NCBI GenBank assembly: GCA_045534445.1
Contig: JAZSJQ010000032.1
Location: 1-29,112, forward strand
Length of the DNA: 29,112 nt
Reading direction: 5' to 3'
Source of the DNA: JAISGQ01 sp045534445
Lineage (GTDB): Bacteria > Bacillota > Clostridia > Oscillospirales > Acutalibacteraceae
The notes beneath the pieces were generated by a model, which saw only the letters and a program-made list of their open reading frames with translations, was not told the DNA's origin and searched no databases. Every line of letters starts with the position of its first letter. Position 1 is the first letter of the stretch. Shown here one piece after another: positions 22,260-29,112 of the stretch. Both the position numbers and the translations under genes were made by a program.

Positions 22260-22895
22260 ATGACATATGTAACGCTGTTATACCAGAGGGCAGAAACCGA
22301 GGAAGAGCTGCGCTCCTGCGCAGTGTTCCAGAGAAAGCTGTTTGAAGCTATGGTAACGGAATACGGCATGATGTGGGACGACATACTCTTTCCCTGCGCA
22401 GACGCACGCAGTGTGGTGGTAGCTCAGAGTCTTTCCGAGCCTTCGGTTTTCGGCACTCATGCACTTATTAACAGTCAGGATATATCAGAGATAAGATCCA
22501 TTGCAGATAAAGTCACGAAAGAAACAGGCTGCACAGTACAGCCCCATGTAAAACTCATTCCTCTTGAGCCTGAAAGCATCAAGAAAGCTTTCCGTGTAAC
22601 ACCGAAGGAAAGAAAAGGAGCAGAGGGCAGGCTTGTCTGCGGCGACTTTGCACAGATGATACTGAGCGTTGGCGATACATGGAAAATACGAGACGCTGCA
22701 AGAAAATTCCTTTCATATGTGGAAACCGTCAGCGATAAAAGCGGAAAATCAATAATAGGGCTTATCGGCGGCATCGCCGTTTTCGATACCGATGAAAGCA
22801 AAGCGTCGCTTGCATCGAATATCTATGCTCAGAAAACAGGCTTTCCTGCAAAGGCAAAAATATATACATCACCGAAAAGAAGGGCGACAGAATGA
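22260..22895 (+). CDS. hypothetical protein between copA and an RNA methyltransferase gene
   Basis: A 211-residue soluble protein I do not recognise. It has no signal peptide or membrane helix, and no cluster of metal-binding residues that would tie it to copper (cysteines 20, 46, 90 and 126 are scattered). The middle is basic (IKKAFRVTPKERKGAEGR, about 107-124), followed by GDFAQMILSVGDTWKIRDAA and a C-terminal stretch ending in SPKRRATE. ATG 22260 lies 2 nt after copA, with AAAGGA inside the copA end as ribosome binding site, and the stop overlaps the next gene by 4 nt. The tight packing suggests co-transcription; its partner is as likely the methyltransferase as the ATPase. Confidence 0.75.
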   Translation: MTYVTLLYQRAETEEELRSCAVFQRKLFEAMVTEYGMMWDDILFPCADARSVVVAQSLSEPSVFGTHALINSQDISEIRSIADKVTKETGCTVQPHVKLIPLEPESIKKAFRVTPKERKGAEGRLVCGDFAQMILSVGDTWKIRDAARKFLSYVETVSDKSGKSIIGLIGGIAVFDTDESKASLASNIYAQKTGFPAKAKIYTSPKRRATE

Positions 22896-24112
22896 AGGAC
22901 AGAGGATACCCAATAGTAACAGTAACAAAAAAGGCGGAAAACTCTCTTACAAAAGGGCATCCGTGGGTCTATGATACAGAGATAGCCGCAGAGGACAGAG
23001 CTTACAATGACGGCGATATAGTAAATGTAGTAAATGCAAAGGGAAAGTATCTGGGAACAGCATTCATAAACCGCAATTCAAAGATACGCCTGCGCATTTT
23101 CTGCCGCAACGCAAACGAGACCCCAGATGAGGCGTTCTGGAAAAGGAGAGTCCGTCAGTCCCTTGCCCTTCGCAAGACCGTAATTGGCGAGCAGTTTTCT
23201 GCCTGCCGTCTCATTTTTGGTGAGGCTGACTATTTCCCCGGTCTTACCGTTGACCGCTTTGATAATGTGCTGGTAGCACAGACTCTGTCGCTTGGAACAG
23301 AAAAGGTAAAGCATATAATTTTTGCCGCGCTTCTTGAGGAGCTTTCTGCAATGGGCGAAAATGTAACTGCCATCTACGAGCGCAACGATGTAAAGATCCG
23401 CGAGCTTGAGGGAATGGAGCAGTACAAGGGCTGGTACACTGAAAACGGCATAGAAGCAGGAAACAGCACCGAAGTGATAATCACCGAAAACGGTATCCGT
23501 TATTATGTGGATATCGAAAACGGTCAGAAAACAGGCTATTTCCTCGATCAGAAATTCAATCGCGCGGATATCGGCGCACTGGCAAAGGACAAGAAAGTCC
23601 TCGACTGCTTTACCCATACAGGCTCCTTTGCCCTCAATGCCGCAAAGGGCGGAGCACTGTCTGTTACGGCAGTCGATATTTCCGAAGAAGCAATAGAGCA
23701 GGCAAGGCGCAATGCCGAGCTCAACGGTCTTGAAGGAAACATGGACTTTGTATGTGAGAATGTTTTCGATCTTCTCAGCAACATGAAACCAAACGGAGAT
23801 TATGATTTCATAATCCTTGACCCTCCTGCCTTTACAAAATCCCGTGCGACCCTCAACAACGCCATCAAGGGCTATAAGGAGATAAATCTTCGAGCAATGA
23901 AACTTCTTCCCAAAGGCGGCATACTTGCCACCTGCTCCTGCTCCCATTTCATGACCGACGAGCATTTCAGAGAAATGCTCCGTTCAGCAGCCGCAGATGC
24001 AGGGGTTCAGCTTCGTCAGCTCAAGGCTTCACAGCAGGCACCCGACCACCCCATAATGTGGAATGTGCCCGAAACGGATTATCTGAAATTCTACATTTTC
24101 CAGATAGCATAA
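22892..24112 (+). CDS. class I SAM-dependent 23S rRNA methyltransferase, RlmI/RlmK-like
   Basis: 406 residues. An N-terminal PUA domain (about 1-75: KGHPWVYDTEI, DGDIVNVVNAKGKYLGTAFIN) is joined to a Rossmann methyltransferase, the layout of the RlmI (m5C1962) family. Seen: the hinge NGQKTGYFLDQKFNR (about 209-223), SAM motif I VLDCFTHTGSFALNA (235-249), acidic VTAVDISEEAI, and motif IV DFIILDPPAFTKS with PPAF at the catalytic position; CSCSHFM near 345 may hold the catalytic cysteine. It starts on an ATGA overlap with the preceding gene. The target base is inferred from the family, so I give no symbol. Confidence 0.92.
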   Translation: MKDRGYPIVTVTKKAENSLTKGHPWVYDTEIAAEDRAYNDGDIVNVVNAKGKYLGTAFINRNSKIRLRIFCRNANETPDEAFWKRRVRQSLALRKTVIGEQFSACRLIFGEADYFPGLTVDRFDNVLVAQTLSLGTEKVKHIIFAALLEELSAMGENVTAIYERNDVKIRELEGMEQYKGWYTENGIEAGNSTEVIITENGIRYYVDIENGQKTGYFLDQKFNRADIGALAKDKKVLDCFTHTGSFALNAAKGGALSVTAVDISEEAIEQARRNAELNGLEGNMDFVCENVFDLLSNMKPNGDYDFIILDPPAFTKSRATLNNAIKGYKEINLRAMKLLPKGGILATCSCSHFMTDEHFREMLRSAAADAGVQLRQLKASQQAPDHPIMWNVPETDYLKFYIFQIA

Positions 24113-24146
24113 TCTGTAAACAAATTTAAAATCATTAGACATAATA

Positions 24147-24175
24147 TTGTTATTTGCGGTATTCTGTGATATAAT
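24147..24175 (+). promoter_or_regulatory. promoter of the cohesin-fold gene
   Basis: TTGTTA (24147-24152, 4 of 6), 17-nt spacer, perfect TATAAT (24170-24175); about 50 nt before the start codon. Confidence 0.7.
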
Positions 24176-24225
24176 CACGCAAACTGAAAAAGTTTATCTT
24201 TATTGATTCCGAAAGTAGGATAGTA

Positions 24226-25437
24226 ATGAAGCTGAAAAAATTACTGGCAATTTTAATCGTTTTTGCTGTTGCGGTCTCCACCTGCGCACTGAATGTACTG
24301 GCAGCCGCAGATGTTGACTTTACACTGCACCCCGTTACTGAGGGAGTCAGCGAGTTTGCACCCGGCAATGAAGTCAAGCTTGAGGTTTTTGTAACTACCC
24401 AGACCTCCAACGGATACGACAGCTTTACCCTTGAAATTGAGTACAATGCAGACGTGCTTGTATACAGCGATACCGCCTTTGATGAGGACGGCTGCAAGGG
24501 CAGTGCATCAAACGGCGTACTGACCCTTTCTTATACAAACCCCGAGGGCAAGAACTCAAACCTTGGTGACAAGGACGTTATCATAGTCAGATTCACTGTT
24601 CTCGAAGGCGCTCCCGGCGGTGAGACAGGCTTCAAGGCAACGGTCAAGACCTGTACGGGAAAGAATACCACAGGTGCAACCACCAACAGAACCTATGCGA
24701 AGATCAATGAGCGATTCATTACCATCGCAGACATATCCTCCGACCAGGGTACAGTGGTAACAGACAGTGACTACGGCGATATCATAACCAATCTCACAGG
24801 CGAAGAAGAGGACGAGGTAACAAGCACCGTTACCGTGATCGAGAAAAAAGGCGGAATGCCCGTGTTCTGGGCAATCGTGCTTATCCTTCTTGCTTTTGCG
24901 GGCGGTCTTGTAGTCGGATTCAAGATCTGTGAGAACCGCGGAGGCGGCGGTATCAGACGACGCTATGACGATATCGAAGACGAGGACGACGAGGAGCTTC
25001 CCACATTCACAAAGAAAAAACAGCCTCTCCGTAAGCCCTCTCTTGAGGAAGATGATGACAGCGACTTTGACACCTCCTATTTCGGCAGAGCAAGCGAAGT
25101 TAGCATCGGCTCTGACTTCTTCGATAAGTACAACGACGATCAGAGAAGCTTCGAGGAAGAAGAACCTGAAACAGAGATCCCCTCTGTATTCAGTGAGGTT
25201 GACGAGGACGACAGAGGCTTCCCGGGAACATTCTTCCCCAGAAATTACGCAGGAAGAAAAGACGTGCAGGACGATGACGGCTTCGGCTCCTTTGATTTTG
25301 ATGCGGCAGAGACAAATGCAAAGGCCGATGCGGCATTCAATTTCAATTTCAGCGACGACGATTTCGGCGGTGACGATGATGATTTCGGCGGCGATGATTT
25401 CGGTGACGATATGGATATGATTCTGAGAAGAAGATAA
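24226..25437 (+). CDS. cohesin-fold domain protein with one membrane helix and an acidic cytoplasmic tail
   Basis: 403 residues. A signal peptide (1 to about 27, ending NVLAAAD) precedes an extracellular beta domain (about 29-170) with the cohesin/carbohydrate-binding fold pattern: APGNEVKLEVFVTT, YDSFTLEIEYNADVLVYS, GVLTLSYTNPEGKN and KDVIIVRFTVLEGAPGGETG. A linker follows, then a membrane helix at about 211-232 (VFWAIVLILLAFAGGLVVGF), a basic patch (GGGIRRR), and a tail of about 165 residues dominated by Asp and Glu, ending in repeats of DDDFGG / DDFGDD. Such domains are common in ruminococci, where cohesins bind dockerins, but this one has no sortase motif, and a long cytoplasmic tail is unusual. 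GTAGGA precedes ATG 24226. Binding partner unknown. Confidence 0.85.
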   Translation: MKLKKLLAILIVFAVAVSTCALNVLAAADVDFTLHPVTEGVSEFAPGNEVKLEVFVTTQTSNGYDSFTLEIEYNADVLVYSDTAFDEDGCKGSASNGVLTLSYTNPEGKNSNLGDKDVIIVRFTVLEGAPGGETGFKATVKTCTGKNTTGATTNRTYAKINERFITIADISSDQGTVVTDSDYGDIITNLTGEEEDEVTSTVTVIEKKGGMPVFWAIVLILLAFAGGLVVGFKICENRGGGGIRRRYDDIEDEDDEELPTFTKKKQPLRKPSLEEDDDSDFDTSYFGRASEVSIGSDFFDKYNDDQRSFEEEEPETEIPSVFSEVDEDDRGFPGTFFPRNYAGRKDVQDDDGFGSFDFDAAETNAKADAAFNFNFSDDDFGGDDDDFGGDDFGDDMDMILRRR

Positions 25438-25441
25438 AGCA

Positions 25442-25470
25442 AATGGGAGTGTGAATTTCACACTCCCATT
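25442..25470. terminator. perfect 14-bp hairpin after the cohesin-fold gene
   Basis: AATGGGAGTGTGAA (25442-25455) pairs with TTCACACTCCCATT (25457-25470). It is followed by AAAAATAA and not by T, so it is not a standard plus-strand terminator; on the minus strand it would be preceded, not followed, by T. It may stabilise the upstream mRNA or limit read-through into the GNAT gene. Confidence 0.5.
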
Positions 25471-25497
25471 AAAAATAATCTGAAAGAGGAAGAAAAT

Positions 25498-25953
25498 ATG
25501 AGTATAAGAAAAGCGGAAACTGCAGATTTTGATATCGTAAAGAAAATCACCTCTGAAACAATAAAAGCAATATATCCCCACTATTACCCCAAGGGTGCCG
25601 TGGAGTTCTTTTTAAATCACCACAACGATAAAAATATTATCAGCGACATAGAGTGCGGAAGAGTTTTCCTTTGCGTTGATACAAATGAAAATGCAGTAGG
25701 CACAGTCACACTCAATGAAAATGAGATAGGTCGTCTTTTTGTTTTGCCTGAGTATCAAGGGCATGGCTATGGACGTGAGCTTCTCGACTTTTCTGAAAAG
25801 GCGGTGTCAGAAGAATATGACTCGATTGTATTGCACGCATCTTTACCTGCAAAGAACATATACCTGAAAAGAGGGTTTAAAATAGCAGAGTCCCATGTTA
25901 TCAATGCTCCCTATGGAGATTTTCTCTGTTATGATCTGATGATAAAGAATTAA
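25498..25953 (+). CDS. GNAT family N-acetyltransferase
   Basis: A 151-residue stand-alone GNAT domain: SIRKAETADFDIVKKI at the N-terminus, IGRLFVLPEYQGHGYGRELL (about 77-96) with the Q-x-x-G-x-G acetyl-CoA loop, and AKNIYLKRGFKIAE (about 122-135), the usual C-terminal pattern. It transfers acetyl from acetyl-CoA to an amine; the substrate cannot be told. AGAGGAAG precedes ATG 25498, 60 nt after the cohesin-fold gene with a hairpin between. It is not a close copy of the GNAT domain of the FliB fusion. Confidence 0.9.
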   Translation: MSIRKAETADFDIVKKITSETIKAIYPHYYPKGAVEFFLNHHNDKNIISDIECGRVFLCVDTNENAVGTVTLNENEIGRLFVLPEYQGHGYGRELLDFSEKAVSEEYDSIVLHASLPAKNIYLKRGFKIAESHVINAPYGDFLCYDLMIKN

Positions 25954-25959
25954 AGATTC

Positions 25960-25986
25960 AAGCCGTCTGCTATCAACAGGCGGCTT
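25960..25986 (+). terminator. weak terminator-like hairpin after the GNAT gene
   Basis: AAGCCGTCTG (25960-25969) pairs with CAGGCGGCTT (25977-25986, one G-U). No T run follows, so termination is uncertain. In the same 182-nt gene-free gap a second hairpin, CTTCTCCT/AGGAGAAG (26049-26066), occurs; I see nothing else there. Confidence 0.5.
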
Positions 25987-26135
25987 AGCTTGTCAAAAAA
26001 GTGTGTTTTGGTATAAAATGCGAAATATCAGTCTCGGCTTTATTATGCCTTCTCCTCAAGGAGAAGCCTATCACGAAACATTTATTATTAATATCTTTCT
26101 GTAAGATGTATTAGTTATTTGATATTACTGTAATA

Positions 26136-26336
26136 TCAATCCTTTACATATTCCGCAATATCACTCAGTGTACAATCAAGAGCGGCACAAAGCTTATTAA
26201 GTGTTTTTGTCTCGATATTATCATTCGCACGAAGTCGTCTTACAGTCTTGCTTTCAATGCCGCATTTCTCTCTGAGCTGATATGTGGAAATACCTTTTTC
26301 TTTCATCGTCTCCCACAGCTTGTCATAAATAATCAT
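26136..26336 (-). CDS. small XRE-family HTH regulator
   Basis: A 66-residue protein that is almost only a Cro/C1-type helix-turn-helix: IIYDKLWETMKEKGISTYQL, then REKCGIESKTVRRLRAND, and LNKLCAALDCTLSDIAEYV. The length is normal for the YozG-like minimal class. A GGGGGCGA sequence lies 5 nt before the ATG. It is 62 nt downstream of dapB on the same strand, but the dapB terminator stands between, so it is probably a separate unit. Its target is unknown; no toxin-like partner is adjacent. Confidence 0.85.
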   Translation of the reverse strand: MIIYDKLWETMKEKGISTYQLREKCGIESKTVRRLRANDNIETKTLNKLCAALDCTLSDIAEYVKD

Positions 26337-26353
26337 CTGATCGCCCCCATATT

Positions 26354-26392
26354 GAAAAATACGCCACTTTTGATTTCTGTCAAAAGTGGCGT
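26354..26392 (-). terminator. terminator of the asd-dapA-dapB operon
   Basis: A 13-bp perfect stem (26361-26373 with 26380-26392, ACGCCACTTTTGA/TCAAAAGTGGCGT) with a 6-nt loop. On the minus strand it comes just after the dapB stop and is followed by ATTTTTC. Confidence 0.88.
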
Positions 26393-26398
26393 TAAAAA

Positions 26399-27151
26399 CT
26401 ATCCGATCATATCATTCATGTCATAAAGACCTGCCTTCTGACCCTTCATAAAGACAGCGGCATTTACAGCACCTGCTGCAAATACGCCTTTACTGCCTGC
26501 GGAATGGGAAATAGTCAGAACCTCGTCGTGACCTGCAAAGATAACGTCATGCTCACCGACGATAGTGCCGCCGCGGATTGCATGAATACCGATCTCCTCT
26601 TTCTCTCTCTTACGACGGACGCTGTGACGGTCGTACTCGTAACGGGAGGGAATGGTGCGCTCCTCGGAGATAGCGTCAGCTATCATCAGAGCAGTGCCGC
26701 TGGGAGCATCGATCTTCTGATTGTGGTGCTTCTCAACGATCTCAATATCAAAGCTTTCGCCGAGAATGTTGGTAGCCTTTCTTGCCAGAGAAATAAGCAG
26801 GTTGATACCGAGAGACATATTTCTTGAATAGAAAACAGGCAGTTTCTCAGCAGCAGCCTTTATCTCGGCAACCTGACTGTCGGAATAACCGGTGGAGCAG
26901 ATAACAACGGGCATATTCTTATCCTCTGCATAGCCGAGAATATCGGAAAGCAGGGAGGGGTGGGAGAAATCAACGATAACATCAGCCTCAGCGGTGATAT
27001 CGCTTATCTTGCTGTAAACCTGATAGCCGCAGAGACAGTCGGTGCGTATATCGACACCTGCAACGATAACGCAATCATTGCGCTCCTCCACAAGCTTGCT
27101 GATAACGTGACCCATCTTGCCATTGCAGCCGCAAAGAATTATCTTAGTCAT
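26399..27151 (-). CDS. dapB: 4-hydroxy-tetrahydrodipicolinate reductase
   Basis: Second committed enzyme of the diaminopimelate/lysine pathway; reduces the DapA product with NAD(P)H to tetrahydrodipicolinate, needed for lysine and for peptidoglycan cross-links. 250 residues, normal length. Seen: nucleotide motif CGCNGKMG (7-14), STGYS (86-90), the catalytic block EKHHNQKIDAPSGTAL (140-155) with H142, H143 and K146, and IRGGTIVGEHDVIFAG (192-207). All key residues are present. It follows dapA after 71 nt that hold a strong hairpin, so it may get less transcript than dapA. Confidence 0.96.
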   Translation of the reverse strand: MTKIILCGCNGKMGHVISKLVEERNDCVIVAGVDIRTDCLCGYQVYSKISDITAEADVIVDFSHPSLLSDILGYAEDKNMPVVICSTGYSDSQVAEIKAAAEKLPVFYSRNMSLGINLLISLARKATNILGESFDIEIVEKHHNQKIDAPSGTALMIADAISEERTIPSRYEYDRHSVRRKREKEEIGIHAIRGGTIVGEHDVIFAGHDEVLTISHSAGSKGVFAAGAVNAAVFMKGQKAGLYDMNDMIG

Positions 27152-27184
27152 TTAAAACTTCCTCTCACAGGGAGATATTATATC

Positions 27185-27214
27185 ATAACCCAAAGGCGAA
27201 AGCCTTTGGGTTAT
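27185..27214. repeat. hairpin between dapA and dapB
   Basis: A 13-bp stem, ATAACCCAAAGGC (27185-27197) with GCCTTTGGGTTAT (27202-27214), around a 4-nt loop. The core CCAAAGGC/GCCTTTGG is identical to modules at 1905-1923 and 17454-17472. There is no T run on the dapA transcript strand, so it is not a full terminator; it may uncouple dapB from dapA or stabilise the dapA message. Confidence 0.75.
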
Positions 27215-27222
27215 AAATATTA

Positions 27223-28110
27223 TTAAACAAGAGAATGAGCCTTGAGCACATTGTAGAGTGCTTCCTTCTTGTCGTCGTCCATCTCGACAAGGGGCAGCCG
27301 GCAGGGACCGACATTGAGTCCCATCATGTTCATGGCAGCCTTTACGGGGATGGGGTTGACATCCCAGAACAGACCCTTGCAGAGATCGAAGTACTCAAGC
27401 TGAAGCTTTCTGGACTCCTCAACCTTACCTTCAAGGTAGAGAGCAGCGATGTCATGAGCAGCCTTGGGAGCAACATTGGAAAGAACGGAAATTACGCCCT
27501 TGCCGCCGCAAGCCATGATAGGCAGGATAAGATCATCGCAGCCGGAGTAGATATCAAGATCATCACCGCAGAGACGTGCGATCGCAGTGACCTGAGAAAC
27601 ATTGTCAGAAGCTTCCTTGACAGCAACTACATTGGGCAGTGCGGAGAGAGCTTTGCAGGTCTCAGGAAGGATATTCACGCCTGTTCTGCCGGGAACGCAG
27701 TAAAGGATCATGGGCATATCGCAAGCCTTTGCAATAGCGGTAAAGTGAGCGATAAGACCCTTCTGGGAGGTCTTGTTGTAGTAAGGAGTGATCTGCAGAG
27801 AAGCATCTGCGCCCAGCTCCTTGGCTTCTTTGGTAAGCTCAATTGCAAAAGCGGTGTCGTTGCTGCCGGTGCCTGCGATGACGGGAACTCTGTGATTTAC
27901 GATCTCAATGGTTCTCTTGACAACAGCGATATGCTCTTCTCTGCTGAGGGTAGAGCCTTCGCCGGTGGTACCGCAGGTGATAATGGAATCAGTGCCGCCT
28001 TCGATCTGCATTTCGATAAGCTTCTCAAGGCAGTCATAGTTTACGGAAAAATCATCGTTAAAGGGGGTTACGAGCGCAACGCCTGCGCCGGTAAAGATAG
28101 TGTTCTTCAT
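27223..28110 (-). CDS. dapA: 4-hydroxy-tetrahydrodipicolinate synthase
   Basis: Condenses pyruvate with aspartate semialdehyde, the branch-point step to diaminopimelate and lysine. 295 residues, a TIM barrel of normal length. Seen: CGTTGEGSTLSREEH (T48, T49), PYYNK (Y111), the Y137 of LYCVPGRTG (Cys where Asn is usual after Tyr), R142, and the Schiff-base lysine K165 in VVAVKEASDN. AGGAGG precedes the start. Its substrate comes from the asd gene immediately upstream (30-nt gap), and dapB follows. Confidence 0.97.
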   Translation of the reverse strand: MKNTIFTGAGVALVTPFNDDFSVNYDCLEKLIEMQIEGGTDSIITCGTTGEGSTLSREEHIAVVKRTIEIVNHRVPVIAGTGSNDTAFAIELTKEAKELGADASLQITPYYNKTSQKGLIAHFTAIAKACDMPMILYCVPGRTGVNILPETCKALSALPNVVAVKEASDNVSQVTAIARLCGDDLDIYSGCDDLILPIMACGGKGVISVLSNVAPKAAHDIAALYLEGKVEESRKLQLEYFDLCKGLFWDVNPIPVKAAMNMMGLNVGPCRLPLVEMDDDKKEALYNVLKAHSLV

Positions 28111-28140
28111 TAGAATAACCTCCTGATATGAAGTTTAAGA

Positions 28141-29112
28141 TCAGATCCAGCCCTCAGCGCAGAGAAGCTCTGCCATAAGGACGTTGCCGCCTGCAGCGCC
28201 GCGGAGGGTGTTGTGGGAGAGACATACAAATTTGTAGTCATACTGGGTATCCTCACGCAGTCTGCCGATGGAGATAGCCATACCGCCTTCGAGTTCTCTG
28301 TCGAGCTTAGCCTGAGGACGGTTCTCCTCCTCGAAGTAGTTGAGGAACTGCTTGGGAGCATGGGGAAGTTCAAGCTCCTGAGGTCTGCCTGCATACTCAG
28401 CCCAGAGTGCCTTGATCTCTTCGATAGAGGGCTTGTTCTTGAATTTTACGAAAACAGCAGCGGTGTGACCGTCAGAAACGGGAACTCTCAGGCACTGAGA
28501 AGTGATCTGAGTCTCGGTATCGAGAACGATCTGATCGTTTTCGATCTTACCCCAAACCTTGAGGGGCTCGATGTTGCTCTTCTCTTCCTCACCGCCGATG
28601 AAGGGGATGAGGTTATCGACCATCTCGGGCCAGCGCTCAAAGGTCTTGCCTGCGCCGGAGATTGCCTGATAGGTGCAGGCGAGAACCTGCTCGATGCCGA
28701 ACTTGCGAAGGGGATGGAGAGCGGGAACATAGCTCTGGATGGAGCAGTTGGACTTAACTGCGATAAAACCTCTTTTAGTGCCAAGACGCTTTCTCTGAGC
28801 GTTGATGATCTCAGCGTGCTCGGGATTGAGCTCGGGAACGAGCATGGGAACATCGGGAGTCATGCGGTGAGCACTGTTGTTGGACATAACAGGGCACTCA
28901 CGCTTTGCATAAGCCTCTTCAAGAGCCTTGATCTCGTCCTTCTTCATGTCGACAGCGCAGAAAACGAAGTCAACAAGAGAAACGATGGTGTCGATGTCTG
29001 CGGTAGCATCGTAAACATTGAGGTCTGCCATAGTCTCGGGCATGGGAGTTTTCATGACCCAGCGCTCGCCGACAGCTTCACGATAGGTTTTACCTGCGGA
29101 ACGAGCGGATGC
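28141..29112 (-). CDS. asd: aspartate-semialdehyde dehydrogenase, 5' end missing
   Basis: Reduces aspartyl phosphate to aspartate semialdehyde with NADPH, feeding DapA. The frame is open through the right edge: upstream of the ATG at 29055 it reads ASARSAGKTYREAVGERWV, a normal internal part of the protein, so the true start lies beyond 29112. About 323 residues are visible of roughly 360, so the N-terminal nucleotide-binding glycine loop is missing. Seen: the catalytic cysteine in KSNCSIQSYVPAL (codon 28744-28746), QAISGAGK, IPFIGGEEEK and the C-terminal LEGGMAISIGRLRED. This is the archaeal/fungal-like Asd type. It is followed by dapA after 30 nt. Confidence 0.96.
   Translation of the reverse strand, partial: ASARSAGKTYREAVGERWVMKTPMPETMADLNVYDATADIDTIVSLVDFVFCAVDMKKDEIKALEEAYAKRECPVMSNNSAHRMTPDVPMLVPELNPEHAEIINAQRKRLGTKRGFIAVKSNCSIQSYVPALHPLRKFGIEQVLACTYQAISGAGKTFERWPEMVDNLIPFIGGEEEKSNIEPLKVWGKIENDQIVLDTETQITSQCLRVPVSDGHTAAVFVKFKNKPSIEEIKALWAEYAGRPQELELPHAPKQFLNYFEEENRPQAKLDRELEGGMAISIGRLREDTQYDYKFVCLSHNTLRGAAGGNVLMAELLCAEGWI

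Noticed and set aside
23078..23965. 295-codon open frame antisense to the RlmI-like gene
   Set aside because: Shadow of a clear methyltransferase gene; cysteine-rich nonsense product.
24556..25581. 341-codon open frame antisense to the cohesin-fold gene
   Set aside because: It is a by-product of the codon bias and acidic repeats of the real gene; its product is a low-complexity mix without domains.
27177..27182. Internal promoter (TATAAT on the minus strand) for dapB
   Set aside because: The -35 position falls inside the hairpin and does not resemble TTGACA.
27235..28113. 292-codon open frame antisense to dapA
   Set aside because: dapA has all active-site residues and a proper start; the opposite frame is a shadow.
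29053..29055. ATG at 29055 as the start of asd
   Set aside because: Nineteen in-frame codons to the right edge encode normal internal Asd sequence; the gene continues outside the window.

Overview
The window looks like chromosomal DNA from a Clostridia-class Firmicute, most likely an Oscillospiraceae/Ruminococcus-type gut or rumen bacterium. The grounds are a GTP-type PEP carboxykinase, a glmS ribozyme, a YkpA/YbiT-type ABC-F protein, the dimeric glycyl-tRNA synthetase, a DUF2089 regulator, a membrane-anchored cohesin-fold protein, strong GGAGG ribosome binding sites and many GC-rich intergenic hairpins. This assignment is inference; no 16S or other marker gene is present.

Layout. 1-1598: 3' part of pckG (+). 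1600-1986: terminator, then an array of ten small hairpins. 1987-3143: two translationally coupled chromate-transporter subunits. 3236-4466: a small operon with its own promoter and operator-like palindromes, encoding a DUF2089 regulator and two duplicated small membrane proteins. 4535-7233 (-): an M29 aminopeptidase followed by a FliB-like/GNAT fusion protein that is bracketed by two REP-like palindromes. 7433-9025 (+): ABC-F protein. 9038-9264: hairpin repeats. 9273-10073 (-): short QueG-like Fe-S protein. 10261-13623 (+): lipoprotein, glycyl-tRNA synthetase, YcxB-like and LURP-one-like proteins. 13651-13914: consensus promoter, tRNA-Asp, tRNA-Thr, terminator. 13915-15400: an AT-rich, apparently foreign patch with a frameshifted DUF1413-like gene, a zinc-ribbon membrane protein and gene debris. 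15408-17418 (+): small membrane protein, lgt, rsmE. 17428-17575: hairpin repeats again. 17585-19632 (-): glmS preceded by a glmS ribozyme. 19870-24112 (+): copper chaperone, CopA ATPase, unknown protein, RlmI-like methyltransferase. 24226-25953 (+): cohesin-fold membrane protein and a GNAT. 26136-29112 (-): a small XRE regulator and the lysine/diaminopimelate genes asd (partial), dapA, dapB.

Most genes are housekeeping: anaplerosis, amino-sugar and lysine/cell-wall precursor synthesis, translation and copper export. The least ordinary parts are (i) a mosaic family of intergenic hairpin modules in at least four places, (ii) a pair of palindromes with compensatory base changes around the FliB-GNAT gene, (iii) the DUF2089 operon with paired palindromes on its promoter and a duplicated membrane protein, (iv) a cohesin-fold protein with one membrane helix and a very acidic, probably cytoplasmic tail, and (v) a +1 frameshift at TTT-TGA in a DUF1413-like gene. 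No CRISPR array, intact transposon or prophage was seen.
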